Assembly: GCF_033542235.1 (NCBI RefSeq)
Contig: NZ_JAWRCU010000010.1
Location: 124,001-188,000, forward strand
DNA length: 64,000 bases
Origin: JAWRCU01 sp033542235
Lineage (GTDB): Bacteria; Pseudomonadota; Alphaproteobacteria; Rhizobiales; Rhizobiaceae
Direction: 5' to 3'
Below, piece after piece: positions 25,770 to 34,659 of this stretch (position 1 is its first letter; each line of letters starts with the position of its first letter). The position numbers and the translations under genes are program-made. The notes beneath the pieces are model-generated. The model was given only the letters and a program-made list of their open reading frames with translations, was not told the DNA's origin and searched no databases.

Positions 25770-26051
25770 CTATGAGTGACGGTGCGCGTCCACATAGGCA
25801 CGCAGCACGTTCTGCATCCGCGTCAAGTGCCCTTTACCCTTGCTCTCCCGATAAAAATATTCGAACACATCCGGGTCGAGTTTCAGGTGAACGGAGCGGG
25901 GCCGTTTTGGTCCCTGGATTTCCGCCTTGGCCCAAAACTCTGGTCCCAAGCTTTCACCCGCGGGCGCGTTCGGACTGTGGTGGAGTTCACCGCTCTCCTT
26001 CATCCGTTTGATCTCGGCGAGCGATGCTCGCCTCATATTGGGCTCGCTCAT
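25770..26051 (-). CDS. brnA: BrnA-family antitoxin
   Basis: A 93-residue antitoxin of type II BrnT/BrnA systems. The N terminus MSEPNMRRASLAEIKRMK and the C-terminal ribbon-helix-helix-like stretch LDPDVFEYFYRESKGKGHLTRMQNVLRAYVDAH are family marks. It binds BrnT and DNA to repress the operon. A strong ribosome site (GGAAAGGAGG) precedes ATG 26051 and lies inside the brnT 3' end, so antitoxin translation can be independent. The overlap with brnT is 65 bp, longer than usual. Confidence 0.9.
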   Translation of the reverse strand: MSEPNMRRASLAEIKRMKESGELHHSPNAPAGESLGPEFWAKAEIQGPKRPRSVHLKLDPDVFEYFYRESKGKGHLTRMQNVLRAYVDAHRHS

Positions 26052-26289
26052 GGCGGCCTCCTTTCCATGCTGTAATCAGTCGGGTCGAGCCATTTCGCTC
26101 GGTGTGAACGACGACAAAGTATTCGTCATCGACCATACCCAATGAAATCAGCCGGACCTCACCGTAGTCTTCGCGGTCATCGACGCGGGTCAGCACCTCG
26201 CCCTCGAAAATCAGTGCGGCATAGACCACATCAACGCCACGCTCTTTGATGACCTGCCGACGCTTGTTCTCATCCCACTCCAGAATCAC
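25987..26289 (-). CDS. brnT: BrnT-family toxin (ribonuclease-type)
   Basis: A 100-residue toxin, RelE-like fold. Marks are LEWDENKRRQVIKERGVDV, the core FEGEVLTRVDDREDYGEVRLISLGMVDDEYFVVVHTERNGSTRLITAW and GRHERAQYE. BrnT halts growth by cleaving mRNA; BrnA neutralises it. The GTG 26289 start is preceded by a purine stretch, GGGATAGTTTGG. Transcription is toxin first, antitoxin second, from the promoter at about 26369-26396. Confidence 0.9.
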   Translation of the reverse strand: MILEWDENKRRQVIKERGVDVVYAALIFEGEVLTRVDDREDYGEVRLISLGMVDDEYFVVVHTERNGSTRLITAWKGGRHERAQYEASIARRDQTDEGER

Positions 26290-26368
26290 CCAAACTATCC
26301 CGTTCGTTACATCTTTTTCGTAAAATTCACTCCAATATCAAAATTGAGGCGTGACCACCATCGCTTTA

Positions 26369-26396
26369 AGTGTACACCATAAGTGTACACTGTCAA
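26369..26396 (-). promoter_or_regulatory. brnTA promoter with twin GTGTACAC operators
   Basis: On the minus strand a TTGACA -35 (26396-26391) is followed, 16 bases on, by a TACACT -10 (26374-26369). Two perfect GTGTACAC palindromes (26370-26377 and 26383-26390) have centres 13 bp apart. One overlaps the -10 and the other fills the spacer after the -35, so bound BrnA would block polymerase. The flavin reductase promoter on the other strand may also be affected. Confidence 0.75.
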
Positions 26397-26446
26397 GGTT
26401 CGGGAGATTTAGCAGGTGAGATTCGCCGACCACCAGGAGGTTGAGC

Positions 26447-26950
26447 ATGCCACGGCAAACTGAGATCGACGCTGCGGGCTTCTGGAAGCTTCTCGGCGCC
26501 CGCCCCACTGCGGTCCCGATCGTCACCGCGCGCGACGCCGAGGGTCCGGCCGGATTGCTCGCGCTGTCGACGACGCATGTTTCGGCCGCACCACCGACCA
26601 TGCTGGTGGCGATTGGAGAGAAGACTTCGGCGCTGAAAACAGTCACGGCTTCAGGCGCATTCGCGATCAGCTATCTGCCGGAAGGCGCGGGCGAGATCGC
26701 CGACATCTTCGGCGGCAGACGCGGCGTTGGAGGTGCCGACCGCTTCGGTGAAGGGCAATGGACGTCGCTGACTACCGGATCGCCTGTATTTGCCGATGCG
26801 GTGCTCGCCTTCGATTGCGAGGTGGAGCGCATCTTCGAGCACGGGACGACGCATCTGGTCATCGGACGCATCGTTGACAGCCTGGTCGAGCCGGCCAGGA
26901 AGCCGCTGATCTTCGCCGCCGGGCGCTACTCGGGGTTGCGGACGGAATAG
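26447..26950 (+). CDS. flavin reductase-like protein
   Basis: A 167-residue split-barrel flavin-binding protein of the flavin-reductase family. Marks are PTAVPIVTARDAEGPAGLLALSTTHVSAAPPTMLVAIGEKTSAL, FAISYLPEGAGEIADIFGG and FDCEVERIFEHGTTHLVIGRI. It would supply reduced FMN/FAD to a monooxygenase or act alone as an FMN-linked reductase. ATG 26447 with AGGAGG 6 bases ahead is clear; TTG 26441 is not needed. No monooxygenase is adjacent. It is divergent from brnTA. Confidence 0.85.
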   Translation: MPRQTEIDAAGFWKLLGARPTAVPIVTARDAEGPAGLLALSTTHVSAAPPTMLVAIGEKTSALKTVTASGAFAISYLPEGAGEIADIFGGRRGVGGADRFGEGQWTSLTTGSPVFADAVLAFDCEVERIFEHGTTHLVIGRIVDSLVEPARKPLIFAAGRYSGLRTE

Positions 26951-27030
26951 GCGCCAGCGCGTGCTGCAATTCGGTTGACGGTGGCAAAGACATGCGGACC
27001 AGCAGCAAATTAGCCAGCGGGTTAATCGTT

Positions 27031-27205
27031 GGCGCTGCCCCTCACCTGCCTGCCGGCATCCTCTACCCGTAAACGGGGAGAGGCACGACTGCCGTTTTGA
27101 TTCCGCTAATCGCCGACGTTGCAGAACGAGCGCCTTGAATGCGGCCGACGTCCTTCTCCCCGTTTACTGGGAGAGGATGCCGGCAGGCAGATGAGGGGCT
27201 GCGCC
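27031..27205. repeat. palindromic repeat family 1, diverged copy C
   Basis: Outer arms GGCGCTGCCCCTCA and TGAGGGGCTGCGCC match family 1, but the arms carry an extra CTGCCTGCCGGCATCCTCT stretch and a different centre (AATCGCCGACGTTGCAGAACG). It is probably a related subtype. No gene was seen in the rest of the 26951-27422 gap except the promoter and operator described separately. Confidence 0.8.
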
Positions 27206-27349
27206 AGCGGTCAAAATCTATCATCGGCCTTTCAACCGCAAGGCTGAGGCCACCTCTCCCCGTTCCAAGGAATTCAGGGCGGCCGGCGGCGTCAATCTAA
27301 GCAAGGCCCAACCACCCATTCTCTCCTGACACGCCCGCTACCCGGAAGC

Positions 27350-27403
27350 TTGACACTTTTCATATTTCGAATTATGACTGACGAAATTCGAAAATCGTCA
27401 GTC
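27350..27403 (+). promoter_or_regulatory. tetR promoter and operator
   Basis: TTGACA (27350-27355), 17-bp spacer, TATGAC (27373-27378). A perfect 9-bp inverted repeat GACTGACGA-N10-TCGTCAGTC (27376-27384 / 27395-27403) begins inside the -10. It lies 19 bp before the TetR start, so it is very likely the autoregulatory operator, and repression here would also reduce readthrough to the efflux genes. Confidence 0.78.
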
Positions 27404-27422
27404 GTCAAGAAGGGCGCTGAAC

Positions 27423-28028
27423 TTGAACGAACTCGCAGAAGTCGGGACTGACGCCGGGAGGCAGGACAACGTCGCGCGGATCCTTGATTCCGCGGAGCGA
27501 CTGTTCAGGCATTTCGGTTACAGCAAGACGAACGTGGCCGACATCGCCCGCGATCTCGGCATGTCGCCCGCGAACGTTTATCGCTTCTTCAATTCCAAGA
27601 CCGAGATTCACCAGGCCATTTGCGGGCGCATGCTGGCGACCTGCTATCGCCAGGCCTACGACATTCGTCACCTTCCCGTGAGCGCCTCCGAACGGCTGCG
27701 CCGCTACGTCCATATGCAATACCGTTGGACGATGGACACCATGATTGACGAAGAGAAGGTGCACGAGATGGTGATCGTGGCCATCGAGCGCGACTGGCAC
27801 GTTATCGAAAAGCACATCGACAGGGTTCACGACCTGATCGCCGAGATCATCCGTGAAGGGATCGGGGCCGGCGAATTCAGGGAACAGGATCCCGTCATCG
27901 CCGCGCGATGCTTTGGCGCGATGACCGTCAATCTCTGCCATCCGCAGATGGTGGCGCAACGCCTTGCCAAGCAGAACCGCGCTGAACCGGACGATCTGAT
28001 CGAGTACGCAATCAGGGCGCTGAATTAG
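27423..28028 (+). CDS. TetR-family transcriptional regulator
   Basis: A 201-residue repressor. The N-terminal helix-turn-helix is at about 18-63 (ARILDSAERLFRHFGYSKTNVADIARDLGMSPANVYRFFNSKTEI). The effector domain follows (WTMDTMIDEEKVHEMVIVAIERDWHVIEKHIDRVHDLIAEIIREGIGAGEF). TTG 27423 is the likely start, close behind the operator. It is upstream and codirectional with the RND efflux operon (104-bp gap), so it probably controls that operon in response to a toxic compound. Confidence 0.9.
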   Translation: MNELAEVGTDAGRQDNVARILDSAERLFRHFGYSKTNVADIARDLGMSPANVYRFFNSKTEIHQAICGRMLATCYRQAYDIRHLPVSASERLRRYVHMQYRWTMDTMIDEEKVHEMVIVAIERDWHVIEKHIDRVHDLIAEIIREGIGAGEFREQDPVIAARCFGAMTVNLCHPQMVAQRLAKQNRAEPDDLIEYAIRALN

Positions 28029-28132
28029 AAGCGACCAACCACGTCGAACCGAGAAACGCTCAGCGGTTTTCGGACGGGTGCGATGCGCGGCCAAAAAACC
28101 GGCGCCCCCTATGTGACCAGGAGTGCAAGGGT

Positions 28133-29278
28133 ATGTTCTCGCCGAGTTCAATCACGAAGGGAACGTCTGCGGTTGGCCTTGCCGCCGTGGCGGCTCTTAG
28201 CATGCTGGCTTCCGGCTGCACCGACGCCTCTTCCACCGGTACCGTGCAAGTCGTCCGGCCCGTGAAAGTGGTCGAGATCGTCAAGGCTGACGATACACGC
28301 AAGCTCGACTTCTCCGGCTCGGTGAAGGCGCGCAAGGAAATGAACCTCGGCTTCCGCATCGCCGGCAAGATCACCCAAAGGGTTGTCGACATCGGCGACC
28401 GGGTGAAGCCCGGCGATCTCCTCGCAAGCATCGACCCTACAGACTATGAGCTTGCCGTGAAGACGGCGGAAGCCAATCTCGCCGCAGCCGAAAGGCAGGT
28501 CGATACGGCCGGCTCCACGAGAAAGCGCACCGAACAGCTCTTCGCGAAGAACTTCGCTTCGCAGGCACAGGTCGACGACGCCGTCATGGGATACCAGCAG
28601 GCCGTTTCCACCCGCGATGCCGCCGTCTCCGCCCTGCAGCAGGCGAAGAACCAGGTGACCTATTCCGGGCTCAAATCCGACCAGACCGGCATCGTCACTG
28701 CGATCAATGCCGATATCGGCCAGGTCGTCAGCGCTGGCACTCCCGTGGTGACGGTCGCGATCGACGGCGAGAAGGAGGTTCAGATCGCCGTTCCTGAGAC
28801 GGATATCTCGCAGTTCCAGCCTGGCAAGACGGTCGAAGCCCGTTTCTGGGCCGACAGCCAGCTCGTGCTTCAGGCCAAGGTTCGCGAGGTTTCCGGCAGC
28901 GCAGACCAGCAGTCCCGCACCTTCTCCGTTCGAGTCAGCCTGCCGCGCGACACGCGGGTGCTGTTGGGGATGACCGCAACGGTCACAGCCGCCGTCACCG
29001 ACGGCAAGCCCTCGCAGATTTCCCTTCCGCTGAGCGCGCTTGCCGAGAAGGATGGCAGAGAGATCGTCTGGGTAGTGGACCGCAGTACCTCGACCGTTCA
29101 TGCGCGCGACGTCAAGGTGACCGACTTCGCCGCCGACGGGGTTCACGTCGCTGACGGCTTGCAACCCGGCGATGTCGTGGTCGCCGCCGGCACCCAGTTC
29201 ATGACGGAGAACCTGCAGGTGAAGCTGCCGGCAGGCGACCAGTCAGCCTCCGCCGAGACCAGCCAAGTCATTCGCTAA
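28133..29278 (+). CDS. RND efflux periplasmic adaptor (membrane fusion protein), lipoprotein
   Basis: Links the inner-membrane RND pump to an outer-membrane channel. The N-terminal lipoprotein signal ends LASGC (Cys about residue 29). The lipoyl/biotinyl motif (GFRIAGKITQRVVDIGDRVKPGDLLASIDPTDYELAV), coiled-coil hairpin (AEANLAAAERQVDTAGS...) and barrel/membrane-proximal domains follow. At 381 residues it is normal size. AGGAG 9 bases ahead supports ATG 28133. The pump gene follows after 33 bp. Confidence 0.9.
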   Translation: MFSPSSITKGTSAVGLAAVAALSMLASGCTDASSTGTVQVVRPVKVVEIVKADDTRKLDFSGSVKARKEMNLGFRIAGKITQRVVDIGDRVKPGDLLASIDPTDYELAVKTAEANLAAAERQVDTAGSTRKRTEQLFAKNFASQAQVDDAVMGYQQAVSTRDAAVSALQQAKNQVTYSGLKSDQTGIVTAINADIGQVVSAGTPVVTVAIDGEKEVQIAVPETDISQFQPGKTVEARFWADSQLVLQAKVREVSGSADQQSRTFSVRVSLPRDTRVLLGMTATVTAAVTDGKPSQISLPLSALAEKDGREIVWVVDRSTSTVHARDVKVTDFAADGVHVADGLQPGDVVVAAGTQFMTENLQVKLPAGDQSASAETSQVIR

Positions 29279-29311
29279 TCCCCCTCCTCATCGACAGGCG
29301 GAGTCGCAGCC

Positions 29312-32300
29312 ATGCGTACTTCCTTCCAGGGCAAGCGGCCGTTCAATCTCTCGCGTTGGGCAATCGGCCATCCGAGCATCGCCCGCTTCCTGTTCGGGCT
29401 CATCATTGTCGCCGGCGCGCTCGGCCTGATGCGAATGGGCCAGCGCGAAGACCCGGAATTCACCTTCCGCGTCATGGTCGTGCAGGCGATGTGGCCGGGA
29501 GCATCGATCGACGACATGGAGGACCAGGTCGTCAACAAGATCGAGCGAAAGCTGCAGGAGACCCCGCATCTCGACTTCGTGCGCTCCTATACGCGCGCCG
29601 GCAGTGCCATCATCACGGTGCAGATCAAGGGTGACACCAGCCCCCAGCAGGTGGCCGACGCCTTCTACCAAGTGCGCAAGAAGGTCGGCGACATTTCCAG
29701 CGACCTGCCGCAGGGGCTGCTTGGCCCCTATTTCAACGACGAATTCGGCGACACTTTCATCACGCTGCACTCGATCAGCGGCGACGGCTACAGCTATCCC
29801 GAGCTGAAGAAATTCGCGATCCAGGCGCGCGACATGCTGCTCACGACGCCCGGCGTCGAGAAAGCCGTCATCATCGGCGACCAGCCGGAGAAGATCTATA
29901 TCGACGTCTCCTCCAAGGCGCTTGCCGAGCGCGGCATCACGCTGCCGGATCTGCAGAACGCGATCAGGGGCCAGAACAATGTCGATCCGGCAGGGACGAT
30001 CGACACGGGCCTGCGTTCCGTGCGCATCTCGGTCGAGGGCGACGTCAAAAAGGCCGAGGACATCCGCGAGCTCAGGCTGCGAGCGGGCGGTCAGGTCACC
30101 CGGCTCGGCGACATCGCCACCGTCACCTCCGGCCTCGAGGACCCGTACCAGCGCAAATACCGTTTCAACGGCCATGACAGCGTCCAGCTCGGCGTCGTGA
30201 TGGCCAAGGGCTTCAACGTCACCGATGTCGGCAAGGCCGTCGAGGAGACCTACAAGCGTTTCGAAACCTCCCTGCCTTACGGCGTGTCGGTCGATCAGAT
30301 CTCCGATCAGCCTAAGGTCGTCACCGATGCGATCGCTGAATTCATGGAGGCGCTTGGCGAGGCGCTGGCCATCGTGCTCGTCGTTTCCTTCCTGTCGATC
30401 GGGTGGCGCTCCGGCCTAGTGATCGCGATCGCCATCCCGCTCGTGCTCGCGGCGACCTTCGCCATCATGTTCGAGCTCGGCATCGACCTGCAGCGCATCT
30501 CGCTCGGCGCTCTCATCATCGCGCTCGGCCTTCTGGTCGATGATGCGATGATCGTCGTCGAGATGATGGAGCGGAAGCTGGAGGAAGGCCTCGTCAAGCT
30601 CGACGCCGCGAGCTTTGCCTATTCCTCGACCGCTTTCCCGATGCTGACCGGCACGTTGATCACCACCGCCGGTTTCATTCCCGTTGGCTTTGCCGCATCG
30701 AATGCCGGCGAGTATGTCCGTTCGCTTTTCTACGTCGTCGGTATCGCGCTGGTGACGTCTTGGTTTGTGGCGGTCTATTTCACGCCCTGGCTCGGCCACA
30801 TGATCCTGAAGCAGCGCAAGCATGCCGGCCAGCATCACGACGTCTTCGACACGCGCTTCTACAGACGACTGAGAGCGACCGTCGGCTGGGCCGTGCGTCA
30901 TCGCATCATCGTGCTCGTCCTCACGCTGGCGGTATTCGTCACCAGCCTCTGGTCCTTCCAGTTCATCCCGCAGAACTTCTTCCCGCAGTCCTCGCGCCCT
31001 GAAATCCTTGTCGATCTCTGGCTGCCGGAAGGCACCAGCATCAAGGAGGTCGATTCCCAGGCCAAGGCGCTGGAACAGCGGATGATGGGCGATCCCGACA
31101 AGCGCTACATCGCCACTTATATCGGCGAGGGCGCGCCGCGCTTCTTCCTGCCGCTCGACCAGCAGCTCCGCAATCCGAACTTCGCGCAGCTTCTGGTCAT
31201 GGCCAATGACGAGCCTGCGCGCGAGCGGCTGATCAAGAAGCTGCGGACGGTCATCGCCGAGGATTTCCCGTCGGTCCGCGCCAAGGTCGATCGCCTTTTC
31301 CTGGGGCCCCCGACCGGCTGGCCCGTGCAGCTCCGCGTCATGGGCCCGGACCGGCAGGAGGTCCGCCGCATCGCCGACCAGGTGAAGGCGAAATTCATGC
31401 AGGACCCGGAGCTCGGCGCCGTCCATGACGACTGGCTCGAGCCGGTGCCCGCCATGAAGCTGGTTATCGACCAGGATCGCGCCCGCGCGCTCGGCGTCAG
31501 CTCGCAGCGTGTGCGCCAGGTGCTGCAGGCGGCCATGACCGGCGTGACGCTCGACGATTACCGTGGCGGCGAGGAGACGGTCTCGATCGTCGCCCGCGAA
31601 CCGGAGGCGAACCGCCACCTGCTCTCCGCTGTCGATTCGGTCTACGTGCCGACGGATTTCGGCGGCTCGGTCCCTGTCTCGCAGGTCGCCAAGGTCGTGC
31701 CGGTGATGGAGCAAGGCATTGAATGGCGGCGCGACCGCCTGCCGACGATCACGGTGCGCGCGACGCTTCCCGATGGCGTGCAGTCGAACGATGTGGTGAT
31801 GAAGCTCTACAACGAGCTGAAGCCGCTGCGCGACAGCCTGTCGCCGGGCTACAAGGTCGAGGTCCAGGGTGGGGCCGAGGATTCGGCCGAAAGCCAGGCC
31901 TCCATCGCGGCCAAGCTTCCGATCATGCTGGTCGTCATCGTCGTGCTCCTGATGGCGCAGCTCCAGCATTTCGGCAAGGCGATGCTGGTGCTGGCAACTG
32001 GGCCGCTGGCGATCATCGGCGCGGCTGCCGCTCTGCTGATCAGCGGCGCGCCCTTCGGCTTCGTCGCCATCCTCGGCGTCATCGCGCTGCTCGGCATCAT
32101 CATCCGCAACTCGATCATCCTCATCGACCAGATCGACCAGGATATCCGGACCGGAATGGAGCGCTCCGAGGCGATCATCGGCGCGGCCGTCCGCCGCTTC
32201 CGCCCCATCATGCTGACCGCGCTCACAGCCGTGCTGGCTTTGATCCCGATCTCGCGCGGCGTATTCTGGGGTCCTCTCGCCTACGCCATGATGGGCGGCA

Positions 32301-32458
32301 TCCTGGTGGCAACCGTGCTCACCATCCTGGTGCTGCCGGCCGGGTATGCACTCTTCTTCGGCAGGGAGCGCAAACCGAAGGCGACTGGTCCTGAAGCGAT
32401 GCAGGCTGGCGACACAGAGGAAGTCGCGGCATACGCTGTGGCGTTGGCTGCCGAGTAG
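29312..32458 (+). CDS. RND-family efflux pump permease
   Basis: A 1048-residue AcrB-type pump driven by protons. Transmembrane segments surround two large periplasmic loops. The first half has GASIDDMEDQVVNKIERKLQETPHLDFV and the proton-relay region ALGLLVDDAMIVVEMMERK (two Asp). The second half has GVIALLGIIIRNSIILIDQI and the closing GILVATVLTILVLPAGYALFF. It exports drugs, dyes or other toxic organics with the upstream adaptor. No outer-membrane factor gene is present here, so a shared TolC-like channel is expected. Control is probably by the upstream TetR protein. Confidence 0.93.
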   Translation: MRTSFQGKRPFNLSRWAIGHPSIARFLFGLIIVAGALGLMRMGQREDPEFTFRVMVVQAMWPGASIDDMEDQVVNKIERKLQETPHLDFVRSYTRAGSAIITVQIKGDTSPQQVADAFYQVRKKVGDISSDLPQGLLGPYFNDEFGDTFITLHSISGDGYSYPELKKFAIQARDMLLTTPGVEKAVIIGDQPEKIYIDVSSKALAERGITLPDLQNAIRGQNNVDPAGTIDTGLRSVRISVEGDVKKAEDIRELRLRAGGQVTRLGDIATVTSGLEDPYQRKYRFNGHDSVQLGVVMAKGFNVTDVGKAVEETYKRFETSLPYGVSVDQISDQPKVVTDAIAEFMEALGEALAIVLVVSFLSIGWRSGLVIAIAIPLVLAATFAIMFELGIDLQRISLGALIIALGLLVDDAMIVVEMMERKLEEGLVKLDAASFAYSSTAFPMLTGTLITTAGFIPVGFAASNAGEYVRSLFYVVGIALVTSWFVAVYFTPWLGHMILKQRKHAGQHHDVFDTRFYRRLRATVGWAVRHRIIVLVLTLAVFVTSLWSFQFIPQNFFPQSSRPEILVDLWLPEGTSIKEVDSQAKALEQRMMGDPDKRYIATYIGEGAPRFFLPLDQQLRNPNFAQLLVMANDEPARERLIKKLRTVIAEDFPSVRAKVDRLFLGPPTGWPVQLRVMGPDRQEVRRIADQVKAKFMQDPELGAVHDDWLEPVPAMKLVIDQDRARALGVSSQRVRQVLQAAMTGVTLDDYRGGEETVSIVAREPEANRHLLSAVDSVYVPTDFGGSVPVSQVAKVVPVMEQGIEWRRDRLPTITVRATLPDGVQSNDVVMKLYNELKPLRDSLSPGYKVEVQGGAEDSAESQASIAAKLPIMLVVIVVLLMAQLQHFGKAMLVLATGPLAIIGAAAALLISGAPFGFVAILGVIALLGIIIRNSIILIDQIDQDIRTGMERSEAIIGAAVRRFRPIMLTALTAVLALIPISRGVFWGPLAYAMMGGILVATVLTILVLPAGYALFFGRERKPKATGPEAMQAGDTEEVAAYAVALAAE

Positions 32459-32504
32459 CGACCGGTCGTTCATTGGCGCTCGCATTGGAAGGCAAATGCC
32501 CTTC

Positions 32505-32664
32505 GCGCCCCCCTCTGTCCTGCCGGACATCTCCCCCACAAGGGGGGAGATCGGCTGTCATATTGGGTTTCGCCAATCGCCAACGCCGACGGTTGGCGAA
32601 ATCAAAGCGGCCGTCGAATCTCCCCCCTTGTGGGGGAGATGTCCGGCAGGACAGAGGGGGGCGC
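32505..32664. repeat. palindromic repeat family 2, copy B
   Basis: Arms identical in type to 11161-11318 (GCGCCCCCCTCTGTCCTGCC and CCGGCAGGACAGAGGGG). The centre again includes GGTTGGCGAAAT, so the full unit is conserved. It lies 46 bp after the RND pump gene. The rest of the 32459-32787 gap shows no gene. Confidence 0.9.
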
Positions 32665-32787
32665 CTTAGAGCACCAACATTGCCGAATCCGCCGCGATCT
32701 CATGCTACGTAACAATCCTCGCCCTTCCGTCGAGCACCATTCTCGGCCAAACGTTACGCTCTGAATTCGTAACGGAGAAAAAGACAG

Positions 32788-33492
32788 ATGCCTCTGGATA
32801 GCGCTGCGATCGCGATCCTCGAGAAAGTATCCACCGCAACCCTGACGACGGTGCTGCTCAAGAAGGGCCTGCGCAACGTCTGGATGCGCGGGACACGGCC
32901 GCTGAGGGAAGGCCAGCCGCGCGTGGTGGGACCGGCTTTCACGATGCGCTTCGTACCGGCGCGTGAGGACCTGGCAACACCTGCTTCGTGGGCCTCGCCC
33001 ATCTCCACCCGCGCCGCGATCGAGGACATGCCGGAAGGCGCAGTCGCTGTCATCGATGCTATGGGCATCTCGGATGCGGGCGTCTTCGGGGACATACTTT
33101 GCGCACGCATGAGCAGGCGCAAGGTTGCCGCCATGGTCACGGACGGCGTGGTGCGCGACGTGACGGGCGTGCGCTCCACAGGCCTGTCAGTCTGGTGCAA
33201 CGGCGTCGCCGCACCACCCTCGGTCGCCGGCCTGACCTTCGTCGGCTGGCAGCAGCCCATCGGCTGCGGCGGCGTGGCGGTGTTTCCGGGCGACATCGTC
33301 GTCGCGGACGACGACGGCGCCGTGCTCATTCCCGCCGCGCTGCTGGATGAGGTGCTGGCGGAAGCTCCGGAACAGGAGCGCGCCGAGGCCTGGATCATGG
33401 ACGAGGTCGCGCGCGACGTGCCCCTGTCCGGGCTCTATCCGATGAACGAAGCGACGCGCGCGCGATATGAGGCGTGGAAGAGGGGTGGGTGA
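32788..33492 (+). CDS. RraA-like / HMG-CHA aldolase family protein
   Basis: A 234-residue protein of the RraA/HMG-aldolase fold. Marks are VVGPAFTMRF, VIDAMGISDAGVFGDI, the metal/pyruvate-binding VTDGVVRD (Arg123, Asp124) and GDIVVADDDGAVLIP. Members with the Arg-Asp pair are usually metal-dependent aldolases or oxaloacetate decarboxylases; true RraA inhibits RNase E. The conserved pair favours an enzyme. The C-terminal extension after DEVLAEAPEQERAEAW is longer than in RraA. GGAG is 12 bases ahead of ATG 32788. Annotation as ribonuclease regulator is less likely. Confidence 0.83.
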   Translation: MPLDSAAIAILEKVSTATLTTVLLKKGLRNVWMRGTRPLREGQPRVVGPAFTMRFVPAREDLATPASWASPISTRAAIEDMPEGAVAVIDAMGISDAGVFGDILCARMSRRKVAAMVTDGVVRDVTGVRSTGLSVWCNGVAAPPSVAGLTFVGWQQPIGCGGVAVFPGDIVVADDDGAVLIPAALLDEVLAEAPEQERAEAWIMDEVARDVPLSGLYPMNEATRARYEAWKRGG

Positions 33493-33535
33493 ACTGCGCC
33501 ACCTTGCAGCCGTGACATCAGCGTTTGTCTGGTAT

Positions 33536-33763
33536 TGCTGCGCTCTGCCGCGCACCCCTCATCCGTCTCGACGCTGCGCGTCGAGCCACCTTCTCCCACA
33601 GGGGGAGAAGGAGGAGCCTGGCATTTAGCTCGTCGCAAATCGCCGACATCGGAGATTGGCCGAGACGTCATATGCAGAGCTCCCCCTTCTCCCCTTGTGG
33701 GAGAAGGTGGCTCGGCGCGCAGCGCCGAGACGGATGAGGGGTGCGCCGTAGAGCGCGGCGCTG
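33536..33763. repeat. palindromic repeat family 3, copy B
   Basis: Arms GCGCTCTGCCGCGCACCCC and GGGGTGCGCCGTAGAGCGC enclose GACGGATGAG-type arms, GC clamps around GCGCGTCGAG / GGCTCGGCGCG, and inner CACCTTCTCCCAC / GTGGGAGAAGGTG. The centre shares TGGCATTTAGCTCGTCGCAA with copy 21710-21913. It ends 20 bp before the stop of the convergent permease gene and may block read-through. Confidence 0.9.
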
Positions 33764-33783
33764 CCCGAAAGAAGCACTGCTGC

Positions 33784-34659
33784 CTACCCCTTCACCCCCG
33801 ACCCCACGATCGAATCCACAAAGAACTTCTGCAGAAACACGAACAGAATCAGCGGCGGCAACACAGCCAGCGTCGCACCCGCCATGACCAATCCGGTGTT
33901 CATCGCGCCGCGGTTGTAGCTCAAGAGCCGGCTGAGGCTGATGACGATCGGGTAGTTCTCGCTGTTCCCCTGCAGCACCGTCAGCGGCCAGAGATAGCTG
34001 TTCCAGTGATAGACGAAGGCAAACAGCGCCAGCGCGGCGATCGCCGGCGCGATGCTCGGCATCACGATCTTGAACAGGATCAGAAGCTCCGATGCGCCAT
34101 CGACCCGAGCCGCGTCAATGAGATCGTCGGGCACGCCGGCAATGAACTGGCGCATAAGGAATATCCCGAAGGCGTTGGCAAGATTGGGAAGTATCACGCC
34201 TGCAAGGCTGGTGCTGAGGCCCATTGACCCGACCATCCTGTAGAGCGGGATCAGCGTCACGATCGGCGGCAGGAACATTGTCGCGATCAGCACCGAGAAC
34301 AGCAGAGTGCGGCCGCGGAACCTGTATTTGGCGAAGGCATAGCCGGCCATCATGCTGGTGAGCAGAATGCCTGCCGTGGTGATCGAGGCGATGATCAGCG
34401 AGTTCCACATCGAGCGGCCGACATTCACCACGCCAGCGACCTTTTCATAAGCCTCGAGGTTCGGCGTGCGCGGGAGCCAGACCGGCGGCACCTGCATGGT
34501 CTCGGCCGTCGTCTTGAGGCTCGACAGCACCATCCAGACCAGCGGAAAGGCGGAAGCGACGGCGACGAGAAGCATCAGCGTCGCAAGCAGCGCGCGGCCG
34601 CCGGACGCGCGCTTGCGCGGCAGCCATGCGGTCGTGCCGGTCAGGGCCTCGGCGCTCAT
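33784..34659 (-). CDS. carbohydrate ABC transporter permease, MalG-like (CUT1)
   Basis: A 291-residue inner-membrane permease with six predicted segments. The first hydrophobic segment (ALLATLMLLVAVASAFPLVWMVLSSLK) and the EAA loop (IDAARVDGASELLILFKIVMPSIAPAI) are typical MalG features. It pairs with the MalF-like gene upstream, which it overlaps by ATGA. No ATPase gene follows; repeat 3B is next. It presumably uses a shared MsmX/UgpC-like ATPase. Confidence 0.92.
   Translation of the reverse strand: MSAEALTGTTAWLPRKRASGGRALLATLMLLVAVASAFPLVWMVLSSLKTTAETMQVPPVWLPRTPNLEAYEKVAGVVNVGRSMWNSLIIASITTAGILLTSMMAGYAFAKYRFRGRTLLFSVLIATMFLPPIVTLIPLYRMVGSMGLSTSLAGVILPNLANAFGIFLMRQFIAGVPDDLIDAARVDGASELLILFKIVMPSIAPAIAALALFAFVYHWNSYLWPLTVLQGNSENYPIVISLSRLLSYNRGAMNTGLVMAGATLAVLPPLILFVFLQKFFVDSIVGSGVKG

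Noticed and set aside
30416..32539. A 707-codon minus-strand frame across the RND pump
   Set aside because: High GC content produces long antisense frames; the translation shows no domain and the plus strand gives a full-length, motif-complete pump.
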